Below are positions 34,603-43,437 of a DNA stretch of 43,437 nt, piece after piece. Source of the stretch: Paludibacteraceae bacterium (GTDB lineage: Bacteria > Bacteroidota > Bacteroidia > Bacteroidales > Paludibacteraceae); assembly GCA_017550335.1 (NCBI GenBank), contig JAFZPM010000044.1, positions 1-43,437 of the forward strand, written 5' to 3'. Position 1 is the first letter of the stretch; each line of letters starts with the position of its first letter. The translations under genes were made by a program, and so were the position numbers. The notes beneath the pieces were generated by a model. That model saw only the letters and a list, made by a program, of their open reading frames with translations. It did no database searches and was not told the origin of the DNA.

Positions 34603-35612
34603 AGAAGGTTCTAATCACCGGTGCGAACGGGTTCGTGGGTAGTTTCATGGTCGAGGAGGCTATCCGACGTGGTTATGATGTCTATGCGGCCATGCGCGCG
34701 GAGAGCTCCAAAGCTAATCTGGAGGGCCTCTCGCCTAAGTTCATAGACCTGCCCTATGCGGATAAGAACAGGATGAAGAAGTGCTTGGCTGGCTTGCGCT
34801 CCGTCGTGGGACAGTTCGATTTGATCATCCATACGATGGGGCTTACGAAGTGTAAGCATAAAACGGACTTCGACGTCGTGAATTTTGAATATACCCGTAA
34901 CTTCGTGCAGGCGCTCATGGAGAGCGGCATGACTCCGAAGCATTTCATCTACCTGAGCAGCCTCTCCGCCTTCGGTTCTGGCGACCGTAAATCACTGAAA
35001 CCGATCGAGCTGACGGACGAGCCTACGCCAGACACCGCCTACGGAGCCAGCAAACTCAAAACGGAGCGTTTCCTGGCTACTTTGGACACGAAGGCATTCC
35101 CTTATACTATCCTGCGTCCTACAGGCATCTACGGACCAAAGGAGAAGGATTATTTCGTCATGCTGAAGACCCTGACGCGCCACCTCAATCCGGGCATCGG
35201 GTTCGAGACCCAATACATCACCTTCATCTATGTGAAGGACTTGGTGGATTTGGCCTTCCTCGCCGCGGAGAAGAAAGGCGTCGGCAAGGCTTATTTCGTG
35301 GCGGACGGGGATGTGTGGACCTCCGATGGTTATGTGAAGCTATGCAAGCAACTGCTGGGCGTGAAGTGGACGTTGAACATCAAGGTGCCTTGCTGCATCG
35401 TGAAGGTGCTGGCGTTCCTGTTCGATAAGATCGGTGGTTTGTTCGGTGTGACGCCTACGCTGAATATGGACAAATACAATATCCTCTCCGCGACGAATTG
35501 GAAGTGCGACATCGAACCGTTGAAAAAAGACTTCGACTTCAAGGCGAGGTATAATCTTGTGCGTGGATTAAAGGAGAGTATCCGTTGGTATCGGCAGAAT
35601 AATTGGTTGTAG
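34599..35612 (+). CDS. NAD(P)-dependent epimerase/dehydratase
   Basis: 337 residues of the extended short-chain dehydrogenase fold: the Rossmann motif TGANGFVG (7-14) and catalytic YGASK (Tyr148, Lys152) with an upstream Ser in YLSSLSAFG. It belongs to the nucleotide-sugar epimerase or 3-beta-HSD-like group; the substrate is unknown. The ATGA overlap with menG indicates coupled translation. A role in quinone or envelope-lipid metabolism is possible but unproven. Confidence 0.88.
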   Translation: MKKVLITGANGFVGSFMVEEAIRRGYDVYAAMRAESSKANLEGLSPKFIDLPYADKNRMKKCLAGLRSVVGQFDLIIHTMGLTKCKHKTDFDVVNFEYTRNFVQALMESGMTPKHFIYLSSLSAFGSGDRKSLKPIELTDEPTPDTAYGASKLKTERFLATLDTKAFPYTILRPTGIYGPKEKDYFVMLKTLTRHLNPGIGFETQYITFIYVKDLVDLAFLAAEKKGVGKAYFVADGDVWTSDGYVKLCKQLLGVKWTLNIKVPCCIVKVLAFLFDKIGGLFGVTPTLNMDKYNILSATNWKCDIEPLKKDFDFKARYNLVRGLKESIRWYRQNNWL

Positions 35613-35633
35613 GTCTAGTGGATTAATCGAGGT

Positions 35634-36263
35634 CTATTCGTACTCGTATTTCTCAATCAGGTACCATTGCTTGTTGATGCGGATGAAGTTGTACTCCTCC
35701 TTTATCTCTTTGTTCCTGAAAATAATCATTTTCCTGTTGTTCCCGTTCGATGTCGCCTTGAAGAGTAATACTTGGGGGTATGATTCGGATAGGGAGAGAT
35801 GGTCCCAATCTCTTGGCATAATCAGCTTGCGTTTGGTCTGTTCCTTCCCTTTCAGGGTGTTGATGGGGAAGGGGAATACCGTATGGTTGATTTGGAAATC
35901 CTTGTTGCTTGAGAACCGTTGTAGGAAGTCGAAGAACTCATTCTGCTCAAAACGTTGCATCGGGATCGTCGCTTCGGAACTATAGCTCCATTTACTGCCC
36001 TTTTTCGTGAAATTGGTCTTCGTGACATCCTTTTTCTTGAGGTTGATGAGGGCGGTCGCTCCGCTGTTCACCTCACCGAATTGCAGGGAGTCGATGCTTA
36101 CGATCACGAAGTTTTTCTGTGTTTCGGCGGGGTAGGGGCTCTTCTTTCCCCCTGATAATAGGGTGTTGATGATATGGGATGACAACTCTTCCCCCTCCGA
36201 CATGTGGAAGGGAACAAGTAGAAGAAGCAGCGCATATATGTACTTTTTTGAAATCCCTATCAT
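35634..36263 (-). CDS. Secreted hypothetical protein
   Basis: 209 residues from MIGISKKYIYALLLLLVPFHMS, a signal peptide, followed by a mature chain rich in Lys, Glu and aromatic residues. It has strand-like segments such as NFVIVSIDSLQFGEVNSGATALINL and ends FIRINKQWYLIEKYEYE, similar in style to DUF4348-like proteins of Bacteroidales. I cannot assign a family. ATG 36263 is chosen over the in-frame start at 36305 because the -7 box at 36294-36287 lies between them. It converges on the epimerase gene with a 21-nt gap. Confidence 0.7.
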   Translation of the reverse strand: MIGISKKYIYALLLLLVPFHMSEGEELSSHIINTLLSGGKKSPYPAETQKNFVIVSIDSLQFGEVNSGATALINLKKKDVTKTNFTKKGSKWSYSSEATIPMQRFEQNEFFDFLQRFSSNKDFQINHTVFPFPINTLKGKEQTKRKLIMPRDWDHLSLSESYPQVLLFKATSNGNNRKMIIFRNKEIKEEYNFIRINKQWYLIEKYEYE

Positions 36264-36286
36264 ATTAATCTCTGCTTTACAAGTGG

Positions 36287-36294
36287 CAAATTTA
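36287..36294 (-). promoter_or_regulatory. -7 box of the secreted hypothetical gene
   Basis: TAAATTTG on the minus strand, 24 nt before the ATG at 36263. It fixes the start. Confidence 0.6.
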
Positions 36295-36348
36295 GATAAA
36301 AGCATTGAAAAGAAAAAATTTAGACCTAATGCTTTTGTTTTTAAGTGG

Positions 36349-36389
36349 GTTCTGGGGAAGCCCCATGGGTGTCTCTCTCCCCCCAGAAC
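36349..36389 (-). terminator. Inverted repeat after the giant surface protein gene
   Basis: GTTCTGGGG (36349-36357) and CCCCAGAAC (36381-36389) form a 9-bp stem around a 23-nt loop, 22 nt beyond the stop codon. On the minus strand there is no T-tract directly after it. Termination is likely but not certain. Confidence 0.45.
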
Positions 36390-36410
36390 TCAGTGTGGCA
36401 CTACGACGGG

Positions 36411-39400
36411 TTACTCGTGGATCAGTGTGAAGTGACCATGGAATTGCCTGTCTATCTCTGGTATGTTGATGAGATACCAATAGTCGGTCGATGCCATCGC
36501 CCGACCGAGGTATGTCCCGTCCCATCCTTCGTCACTTTTCCCCTCGTACAATAGTTTCCCGAACCTGTCGTAAATCTGTATGGTGGCTTTTTCGTAACGG
36601 TCTAGATTTTCCACCATCCAGACGTCCCTGCCTTGTACGAAGTATTCCGGGAAGAATAGGTCGTAGGTCGGCGTTTCCAGAATGTAAGAAGAGGAGCACC
36701 CGACTTCGTTGAATACCGTGATGTTGTAGGTCTTGCCGAACACGACGTTGTTCAGGATGTTGGAGGTTGTCACGATCCTGCCATCCCCGTAGTCATAGTA
36801 CAGAGGAAAGTCTTTCGACTCAGTCTCCACCTTGTAGGCGGTGGTTCCGTATTCCTCGCAGGAGATGATCTCAGGAGGGAAGTGGACGCTCACGGAAGTG
36901 GATGCTTCGCCTTGACATTGCCCGTTACGTACCACGGCCCGGTAGTCCGTTGTCGTGTTTGGGATGGCGCGGTAGGAGGATTGTCCGCCTATGGACCTTC
37001 CGTAATTGTCGTAGGATGAGAGCCAGATTATTTCCGTGTAATCTCCGAGATGGTCGATGTATAGGTCTAGCGAGTCACCCCAACATATGCTTCCTCCGCC
37101 TATCACGGAGATTTCGTCTACAGGTTCGTATACCTTCACTGTCGTGTAGACAGGGTCTATCTTACATCCGTTCTCTGTGGTGGATGACACCTTGTATCGG
37201 GTGGTCTTGGTTGGTGAAACCTCCATCTCCGTTTCTCCTGTTCCTATGGTTTGGAAGGAGCCCTCCTCTCCTTCGACGCTTTCCCATACAATGGATGAAG
37301 GGTAGTCTGCGGAGACTTTCAGCGTTATGCTTTCACCTGAGCAGATGGAGTCGTTTGGTGTGATCTTCATTTCGGAGCCTTGATCCACGACAACGACGAA
37401 GTAACCTTTCCCTTCTGGGCAATAGTCCATGGTGAATTCCATCTGGTATTCGGCGGATTCGTAAGGGGATAGCGTGAATGGTTCCGTCGAGTTGGAGAAT
37501 AGGGAGTAATCGTTCTCGCTTTTATCCCTCTTGTACCAAGTCACGCTCTTCGGTTCTCCTGAGAAGTGCGCATCGATGACTGTTTCCTCTTTCGGACAGA
37601 TGACCGCTCTTTCAGGCAGGTCGAAGGTGATTTTCTTCTCAACGATCAAATTCATTTCGTCGGACGTGTCGCTTGGGCACGCTTGGTTGCCTGTTGAGAT
37701 GATTCGGTAGAGATAGCTCTCATCCGCGGTGATTGTCTTTTCCGTCGCCAGTTCGGTGTCGAATGTGGTGAAATCATCCTCCGCTGTTTTTTTCCGTTGC
37801 CAAGCGACTCCCTGTACATCTTCCAGTTGTGCGCTGAGTGTGACATTCGATCCTTCGCAAACACCTGTTTCGGATAGGGATAGTGAAAGTCTCGCTTGCT
37901 TCTCCAACTCCGTTTGGAATGTCTTTTGGTAGCTAGGGCAATTGATTCCTTTGATTACCAATTGGTAGGTGGAGTTTTCCGTCGGTGTGTCGGTGATTTC
38001 CAGCTCGCTGGTGGATAGCGTGTCTCCGTTTTTGATCCATGCGAAGGTGTTGTTCGGATCCAGTGTCGCATGTGCGTTCAGCGAGACAGGTGTTCCCTCG
38101 CAGAAATAGGCGGGGATGCTATCTATGGTGACGTCGATCTTTTGCTCCACATCGACGGATACGATGTTGGAGTAGATCACAGGACATATGCTGGATTTCG
38201 AGGCTGACTTGATCCTGTAGTAGGTCGTTCCTGTCGGGAAGAGGGCGGAAGCGTCCCTGTTTGGATCGAATTCGTTGAAGTTGATGCTGTCCTGCGATTT
38301 TTCCCAGGAGATGACCAAAGAGGAGTCATACATGGTGATGAGCCTAGCCATCTCGCCTGCGCATATCCCGTGTTTGTCGATGTCCAAAGCGATATTCCCT
38401 TGCCCTTTCTCGACCTTGACCTCTTTTGCCGTCGATTCTGGAGCGCAATATTTCCCTGCTACGACGAATTCGTATGTTGCGTCTCGGCTAGGAATGTCGC
38501 TGAGTTCCATTTCGCTGGTTGAGATTGTATCGCCGTTCCTGAGCCATGCGAAGGTGTTCAGTTCTGGGTCCAACTGGGCCGTGGCTTTGAGGTCGACGCT
38601 CGTTCCTGCGCAGATGAGGGAAGGAATATCCTCCACGGTAATCTCTCCCACTTTTTTCTCTATGTTCGCGATGACGGTGAAGGAGAAGGTGGTCGGACAT
38701 TTGTCCGAGGCTGGCACTTTCACACGGTAATAGGTGGTCGCATCCGGCTTCAGGTTGGCGGTCGGACGTACCTTCGGCACCTCGTTCGGCCTTCTGATTA
38801 GTTCGGATGGTACTTCGTCTGGCATGAAGTCGATGTATGTGACTCTGTCGTAGGTGCGTTGCCATACCACGGTGGCGTTGTAGTCGTACTCCGCTGTCAC
38901 CCTGACGGTCTCCCCTTCGCAGACGGTATCCTTGTCTATCTCTATTTCAACGCCGTGTTCCGTGTATACCACGGTGTGGGTGGTGTCTACCACTGGTGCG
39001 CATAGTTTACCGAATACCACGAACTTATAGGTGGTGGCGATGAGTGGCACTTCTGAGATGTCGAATTTCTGGACATCCCAAAGCGTATCTTTGTTCACCA
39101 CCCACGTGTAGGTGTTGATGGTCGAGTCGATGTCCGCGCGGACGGTCAGGTTCACCTCCACACCGTCGCAGATCGTGTCCGGCAGTTGGTCAAGATCCAC
39201 CTTCACCTTCCGTTCCACGTTGATGGAGACGACATTGGAGTAGGAGAGCGGGCATGCGCTTGTGTCAGTCCTGAGCCTGTAGAAGGTTGTGTCGGACGGC
39301 GAATAGGCGCTTGAATCGGTGGCTGGGTCGAAACTGGTGAAGTCTATGTTGTTCGTTGACGATTCCCATACGATAGGCAGTCTTTCGTCGTAGGTGGCTG

Positions 39401-42400
39401 AAAACGATATGGTGTCCTCTTGGCACATCTCTTCCTTGTCTATGCTTAATTGCATGGATGGCGAAAGTCCGATGATCGTCTGTTGCGCGGTGTCAGCCCC
39501 GCATTGGTTGTATACGATGATTCGGTAGACGGATGTGTCTGCCGATGTGGTGAATGTCAGTGCAGTGTCGCTGCTTGCTATTCCTGTGCCATCCTTCTCC
39601 CATTTGTATTGGAACGTCTCTCCCTCTGCGGCGATGATTGGGACTAGTGTTGCCGTGAATCCTTCGCACACTATGTTTGTGTCTTTTTCGAAGGAGACCT
39701 CCACCGGTTTCTTCAGGGTGATCTCCACTGCGTTGGAGTAGGTATTGGAGCATGTTCCGCTACTAGGGCCCTTGGCTCGGTAGGTGGTCCGTTCGGTGAT
39801 GGAGTCGGTGAGGGTTGATTCCACGATGTTAGGAATCTCCTCGAATGCGTTTTCTCCTACAGACTTTTCCCAGATTATTTGTTGCGTAAGAGGCCCGTGT
39901 GTGGCGTTTATCGTGAATGGTATGCCTGCGCATACGATCGATTCGTCCACTGAAATCCGGATGTTCGAAGTGTCCTCCATGTTGAGGTGTGCGCTTGTGG
40001 ATTCGCTCATCTGGCAAATGGATGATGATATGTATGCGGAATATTCTCCTGGCTTATCTGCGGAGATGGAGTTTCTGGAGAGCGCATCTGCTCCGCTCAA
40101 TACTTTTATCGTGTCGGTCAATCCTTCGTTGGTGCGCATCCATATGAGCGTGTCGAACGTGCCTTCCGGTTGTATGTCTACGATGAATCCTGGACAAACC
40201 ATGGAATCCCTCAACGGTGTGTATTGGAGAGGCTTGTATAGCTCTATTTTCTTTGTGATAAGGTTGGAGACGCACACGCCGTCGCTTGCGGTCAGGGTGG
40301 CGGTCACCTCTGCGGTTCCTTCCTGTATGGAGAGAGTGTTGGAGTTCGGATTGAGTTGGTCGTCGTTATTCCATGTGAAAACGGTAGGGTTTCCGGATAG
40401 GACGTCCGCCCGTAGGATGGTGTTGATCGATTCTCCACAGATGATGGTGTCTTGCCATTCCTCCAATTGTATGGCAGGGTTCACATTCACTTGGAATTGT
40501 ATCGTGTCGGATATGCATTCTTGGCTCCATGCGAGGAAGATGTATTGTGTCGTGTCTTGCGGAACTGTGAGTGTCAACTCCTGTTGCTCTTCTCCTGATA
40601 CGATGCTCCATTGTTTGTCGTGGATGCCTTTGCTGAACCAGCGGATGCTGTCGATAGGGGTATTGTCTTGTTGCTTAGTCTCCCACTTGAGAGATGTTGC
40701 TCCCGCTTCGCTCTGGCAGATCGAGACTTCTTGGTCGCCTGTGGCTACGAATAGTGGTTTGTCACAAAGTTTTTTCTTGCAGGAAATGGTGACGGGCGAG
40801 GTGATGAAGTATTTTTCGCAAGGGTCGTCAGGGTATCCCTTGTCTGCCACTTGCCCGGCTACACCTCTGGTGCTGGCTAGAATGGCTCTGTACATGATCG
40901 AGCCTTCTTGGTTCTTGTGCCTCAGCGGATTGCCTCCTCCGATGGAACCCCAAGTGATTCCGTCCGTGGAGGTTTGCCATTGGATGTCTATCGATGTGGA
41001 ATATTCATCCCATTCGCTCGGGTCGAGAATTAAATCCACCGTGTGTTGCTCGTCGGGGTCCTCGCAATCGTAAATGCCATAGTATTTCAGACCTGGTGTT
41101 TTGTCGATCACGATCTCCGCTTCCGCGTATTTTTCCATGCAGACATTGACGGAGAAATTGTCTATGGCGATCGGTGTGGCGGATGCGCCTGTATTTGTGG
41201 CGCTGACCTTCAAGTGTACGTCGTTGCCTTGCTTCGGCTTGAAATCGAGTTCTACCGGAACCCATCCAGACGTCGTGCCTGAGATGGATTGTTTGTGTGT
41301 CGCAAGGGCTGTGCCTCCGCTTTCGATGGAGCATTCAAGGTCGATGCCCGATGATGTGGCGGGTATGTTGACAAGGAATCTGAATTTTTCGCTTTTACAA
41401 GGACAGAATGCATTGGATGGAAGCACTTTGTCGATGACCAGCATCTTGTTGGCTCCTTGTGGTATTTCCGTGTAGAGGTAAGCGTCGTTCGGTACCCCCG
41501 TCGCACCTAGCATTGGGGTGTTCTCCGTATATTGGTTTCCCGTTGTGTTGCCGTCCGGTGCTTTCGTGAAGATGGAATGATCAGGTGCGCATGTGACGGC
41601 GTAGTCGAGACCTGCTTCGAAAGGATTGCTTTGCAGGGTGTCGAATCTTTTGAAGCTGCTGTTCATGGATTCGAATCCCCTGATGGAGATTGAATCGATG
41701 GTTCCGAAATCTTCCTTCCAAATGGTCATGAGGTCGGACGCGTAGTCGCAGTTCATCTCCTCATGGGATAGGGCGAGTGTGTTGGAGATGGAGAAGTAGG
41801 TGCATCCGTCTTCTGGGCCTCCGTGCTCTCCTATGTATTCTGCCCTTGATTGGGCCTCCTGCGGCGTGCTTCCTCCCGTGGCGATGACCCTGAAGATGTT
41901 ATCTGCGGATGACATGGACCAGTCGAGGGTGGTTTTATTGATCCCGCTTTCGTTTGGCATGCTGATCCATGTGTAGCCATTGTCTGTGGACCGTTGCCAA
42001 AGGAGGTACGTGTAGTTGTATATGTTGCCCCATTCTTCCAGGTATTGCTCGGAATTCCTTATGGAGAAGTTGGTCACAGGTTCGCACCCGTTGGTTGGAG
42101 ATATCTCGTCTGATGTCGCTTTGACGATGACATTTGAGGGTGGCACTTTTTCTTGATCCAGTCGGTAAAGCTCGATGTCGTCGAGGGCGAAGTCGTTGCC
42201 TCCTCCTCCACTTTGCTTGTTTTGTACAATGAGTTGTAGTACATCGCCGTCGTTCGCTTCGAACTCCATCTCGGCGTAATTCCAGTCTTTTGTTCTATCT
42301 ATGCGCGGATTCGTTCTTCCGTTTATTTTGCTCTCGCCGTTGCTTCCCCATCTTTTGGTGACATCTATGTTTATCGAATCGTAGTAAACTATGTTGTTCG

Positions 42401-42893
42401 GATCTTTCACATTGGCTACTTTTAGACATAGGATGGGTATTAAGTATGAGTAGGAAACGTCTGCCACGTATGCTCCTAATTTATATTTGCTGTTCCCGCA
42501 AACATCGAAATTGATGGTGTGCTGGTATATGATTTCTCCTTCGCAGTCGTAATTCACGTTCATCACCAGCATCCCACCATAGTAGTTGTTGGGGTCTGTA
42601 TGGTCTTTCCCTGCGAAAAAATTATCGTTGCCTAAGACTCCTCCGTAGCCACAAGATGTTTTCCGTCTGAAGGACCACCATGCGTTGTTCATGATGCCAT
42701 ACCAACCGTCTTCGATGGCTTCACATTCGCCGAATCGGTGATTCGACACTTTCATGGACGGGTTTGCGAAGTCTAAGATGACGGAATCCTCCACCACGCC
42801 GAAGTCCTCGTGCCACACCAGATTCCATGACTCTGCGTGAGCGGCAAAGGATGTAACTAATAGCAAAACCAATAATCTCAACTTATTCTTCAT
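36411..42893 (-). CDS. Giant surface protein with Ig-like repeats and T9SS type B sorting domain
   Basis: 2160 residues from MKNKLRLLVLLLVTSFAAHA (signal peptide). Two N-terminal units start WHEDFG and WKEDFG, each a jelly-roll-like domain followed by a segment with a TxxGxTW or TDGITWGS element. They are followed by at least 15 Ig/PKD-like repeats marked by a C(E/A/D/P)G...V.L.A pattern, for example VCEGETVRVTAEYD, ICAGTSVDLKATAQ and FCEGTPVSLNAHAT. The C terminus (about 2075-2160) contains ATIQIYDRFGKLLYEG, WDGTYLGRAMASTDYWY and HGHFTLIHE. This is the type B T9SS (gliding-associated, CHU_C) sorting domain. Expected location is the cell surface, as a long adhesin-like fibre. The start at 42893 is set by the signal peptide and the promoter at 42985-43015; an upstream in-frame ATG at 42977 is not used on this reading. 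Confidence 0.9.
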   Translation of the reverse strand: MKNKLRLLVLLLVTSFAAHAESWNLVWHEDFGVVEDSVILDFANPSMKVSNHRFGECEAIEDGWYGIMNNAWWSFRRKTSCGYGGVLGNDNFFAGKDHTDPNNYYGGMLVMNVNYDCEGEIIYQHTINFDVCGNSKYKLGAYVADVSYSYLIPILCLKVANVKDPNNIVYYDSINIDVTKRWGSNGESKINGRTNPRIDRTKDWNYAEMEFEANDGDVLQLIVQNKQSGGGGNDFALDDIELYRLDQEKVPPSNVIVKATSDEISPTNGCEPVTNFSIRNSEQYLEEWGNIYNYTYLLWQRSTDNGYTWISMPNESGINKTTLDWSMSSADNIFRVIATGGSTPQEAQSRAEYIGEHGGPEDGCTYFSISNTLALSHEEMNCDYASDLMTIWKEDFGTIDSISIRGFESMNSSFKRFDTLQSNPFEAGLDYAVTCAPDHSIFTKAPDGNTTGNQYTENTPMLGATGVPNDAYLYTEIPQGANKMLVIDKVLPSNAFCPCKSEKFRFLVNIPATSSGIDLECSIESGGTALATHKQSISGTTSGWVPVELDFKPKQGNDVHLKVSATNTGASATPIAIDNFSVNVCMEKYAEAEIVIDKTPGLKYYGIYDCEDPDEQHTVDLILDPSEWDEYSTSIDIQWQTSTDGITWGSIGGGNPLRHKNQEGSIMYRAILASTRGVAGQVADKGYPDDPCEKYFITSPVTISCKKKLCDKPLFVATGDQEVSICQSEAGATSLKWETKQQDNTPIDSIRWFSKGIHDKQWSIVSGEEQQELTLTVPQDTTQYIFLAWSQECISDTIQFQVNVNPAIQLEEWQDTIICGESINTILRADVLSGNPTVFTWNNDDQLNPNSNTLSIQEGTAEVTATLTASDGVCVSNLITKKIELYKPLQYTPLRDSMVCPGFIVDIQPEGTFDTLIWMRTNEGLTDTIKVLSGADALSRNSISADKPGEYSAYISSSICQMSESTSAHLNMEDTSNIRISVDESIVCAGIPFTINATHGPLTQQIIWEKSVGENAFEEIPNIVESTLTDSITERTTYRAKGPSSGTCSNTYSNAVEITLKKPVEVSFEKDTNIVCEGFTATLVPIIAAEGETFQYKWEKDGTGIASSDTALTFTTSADTSVYRIIVYNQCGADTAQQTIIGLSPSMQLSIDKEEMCQEDTISFSATYDERLPIVWESSTNNIDFTSFDPATDSSAYSPSDTTFYRLRTDTSACPLSYSNVVSINVERKVKVDLDQLPDTICDGVEVNLTVRADIDSTINTYTWVVNKDTLWDVQKFDISEVPLIATTYKFVVFGKLCAPVVDTTHTVVYTEHGVEIEIDKDTVCEGETVRVTAEYDYNATVVWQRTYDRVTYIDFMPDEVPSELIRRPNEVPKVRPTANLKPDATTYYRVKVPASDKCPTTFSFTVIANIEKKVGEITVEDIPSLICAGTSVDLKATAQLDPELNTFAWLRNGDTISTSEMELSDIPSRDATYEFVVAGKYCAPESTAKEVKVEKGQGNIALDIDKHGICAGEMARLITMYDSSLVISWEKSQDSINFNEFDPNRDASALFPTGTTYYRIKSASKSSICPVIYSNIVSVDVEQKIDVTIDSIPAYFCEGTPVSLNAHATLDPNNTFAWIKNGDTLSTSELEITDTPTENSTYQLVIKGINCPSYQKTFQTELEKQARLSLSLSETGVCEGSNVTLSAQLEDVQGVAWQRKKTAEDDFTTFDTELATEKTITADESYLYRIISTGNQACPSDTSDEMNLIVEKKITFDLPERAVICPKEETVIDAHFSGEPKSVTWYKRDKSENDYSLFSNSTEPFTLSPYESAEYQMEFTMDYCPEGKGYFVVVVDQGSEMKITPNDSICSGESITLKVSADYPSSIVWESVEGEEGSFQTIGTGETEMEVSPTKTTRYKVSSTTENGCKIDPVYTTVKVYEPVDEISVIGGGSICWGDSLDLYIDHLGDYTEIIWLSSYDNYGRSIGGQSSYRAIPNTTTDYRAVVRNGQCQGEASTSVSVHFPPEIISCEEYGTTAYKVETESKDFPLYYDYGDGRIVTTSNILNNVVFGKTYNITVFNEVGCSSSYILETPTYDLFFPEYFVQGRDVWMVENLDRYEKATIQIYDRFGKLLYEGKSDEGWDGTYLGRAMASTDYWYLINIPEIDRQFHGHFTLIHE

Positions 42894-42920
42894 ATCCGTC
42901 CATTTATGAAATGATGCCTT

Positions 42921-42940
42921 GTCTCCACGTGTGTGGAGAC
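42921..42940 (-). promoter_or_regulatory. Leader hairpin of the giant surface protein gene
   Basis: GTCTCCAC (42921-42928) and GTGGAGAC (42933-42940) form a perfect 8-bp stem around a 4-nt loop, 27 nt before the start codon. It lies inside the leader, so it may be an operator or an RNA element controlling translation. Confidence 0.5.
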
Positions 42941-42984
42941 TTCTTCTGCCTATGGAAATATGACCCCCGATTCCCATGCGTTTA

Positions 42985-43015
42985 CAAAAATATCAAACTT
43001 GTTTGAAGTTTTCAA
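42985..43015 (-). promoter_or_regulatory. Promoter of the giant surface protein gene
   Basis: TTG (43015-43013) and TATTTTTG (42992-42985) on the minus strand, 20 nt apart, match the Bacteroidota consensus and give a leader of about 85 nt. The gene-free stretch 42894-43297 otherwise holds the leader hairpin and the promoter of the right-edge Rpn gene. Confidence 0.7.
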
Positions 43016-43202
43016 TGTTATTACACTTAAATTTTCGTCTGACGTCACTTTTTGGTGTGATATTAGGCTATTTTTCTCCGTATATCCATATTTGCTCAAT
43101 TCCTTCGTCCACATTCTGGCTGATAATGCTAGTGTTTAAAAGGTGTGTTTGGGGGCTATTCCATGTTTTTTATGTTTAAAAGTAAAAATAACACAATATG
43201 TA

Positions 43203-43232
43203 TTGCGTTTCAAAAAACAATCATTATCTTCG
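43203..43232 (+). promoter_or_regulatory. Promoter of the right-edge Rpn gene
   Basis: TTG at 43203-43205 and TATCTTCG (a TAnnTTTG variant) at 43225-43232, spacing 19 nt. The leader to ATG 43298 is about 60 nt. Confidence 0.55.
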
Positions 43233-43297
43233 CATCCGAAACCGACCTGTTTGCACGGAAGGGTTTCTATCTGTTTAACCAATAAAAAACATCTGCT

Positions 43298-43437
43298 ATG
43301 GCAAAGTTCATAGACCTAAAATCCGACTTCGGGTTCAAGTTCTGCATGCAGGACGAAGTCATCATGTTGTCCTTCCTCAACGCCATCCTCGAGGGGGAGG
43401 TGGACAGGATCACGCACGTCAAGTTCGAGAACGTCGA
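43298..43437 (+). CDS. Rpn family PD-(D/E)XK nuclease / putative transposase, 5' part (cut by window edge)
   Basis: The first 46 residues are visible, starting MAKFIDLKSDFGFKF and continuing MLSFLNAILEGEV. DFGFKxxF...LxxFLNAIL is the N-terminal signature of the same family as the gene at 1-252, though the two are not close copies. The catalytic residues are beyond the edge. It faces outward, away from the giant surface protein gene. Confidence 0.8.
   Translation, partial: MAKFIDLKSDFGFKFCMQDEVIMLSFLNAILEGEVDRITHVKFENV

Noticed and set aside
39784..41073. 429-codon open frame on the plus strand within the giant surface protein gene
   Set aside because: Antisense to continuous Ig-like repeats; its translation has no signal peptide or recognisable pattern.
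41668..41679. GGATTCGAATCC resembling a tRNA T-arm
   Set aside because: It lies in the coding sequence of the giant surface protein; no acceptor or anticodon stem can be formed around it.

Overview
The window reads as chromosome of a Bacteroidota bacterium, most likely order Bacteroidales. At least a dozen genes are preceded by the Bacteroidota -7 box TAnnTTTG (or TAnnTTCG), several with a TTG about 18-23 nt further upstream. Purine-rich Shine-Dalgarno sites are mostly weak or absent. The gene order ftsX-DUF3098-uppP-truB-queA is typical of the phylum. Two proteins carry type IX secretion (T9SS) sorting domains, which only this phylum and its relatives use. Genus is not resolved; a Prevotellaceae-like or related gut/rumen Bacteroidales member is a guess.

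Layout. (1) 1-252: 5' part of an outward-facing Rpn-type PD-(D/E)XK nuclease/transposase gene; a second Rpn-type gene runs off the right edge (43298 onward). (2) 573-8529: housekeeping block coaD, ftsX, DUF3098, uppP, truB, queA, ileS, ending at a strong terminator. The IleS active-site motif is GIHH rather than HIGH. (3) 8595-20569: accessory envelope and secreted genes. They are an NlpC/P60-like hydrolase, two paralogues built from DUF4377-like repeats with a decayed third copy, an EptA-like phosphoethanolamine transferase between the copies, a large anchored protein of unknown function, a CE1-type esterase, an outer-membrane barrel-like protein, an LRR-SGNH hydrolase with a T9SS sorting domain, and a beta-propeller-like protein. 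(4) 20589-22263: an overlapping pair, a radical SAM enzyme and a protein that looks like the DUF6873 (pentein/GME-fold) family. (5) 22388-28100: a secreted hypothetical protein and metG on the minus strand, then pnp on the plus strand. (6) 28282-29200: three genes linked by ATGA overlaps, DUF3791, DUF3990 (ADP-ribosyltransferase-like) and a third small protein; probably a toxin-antitoxin type module. (7) 30386-35612: paaK, an ACT-domain protein, a 40-residue symporter accessory protein, a sodium:solute symporter, menG and an NAD-dependent epimerase, tightly packed or overlapping. (8) 35634-42893: a small secreted protein and a 2160-residue multi-Ig-like surface protein ending in a type B T9SS sorting domain.

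How it fits together: the left block supplies CoA, cell-wall lipid carrier recycling, tRNA modification and charging. The middle and right blocks are dominated by exported proteins (surface adhesins, hydrolases, repeat proteins) that differ between strains. Two kinds of intergenic repeat occur: a palindrome with core GGGGCGAAAA...TTTTCGCCCC, and an ATTTACTATTT array in two divergent promoter regions. No rRNA, tRNA, CRISPR array or complete insertion sequence was seen.
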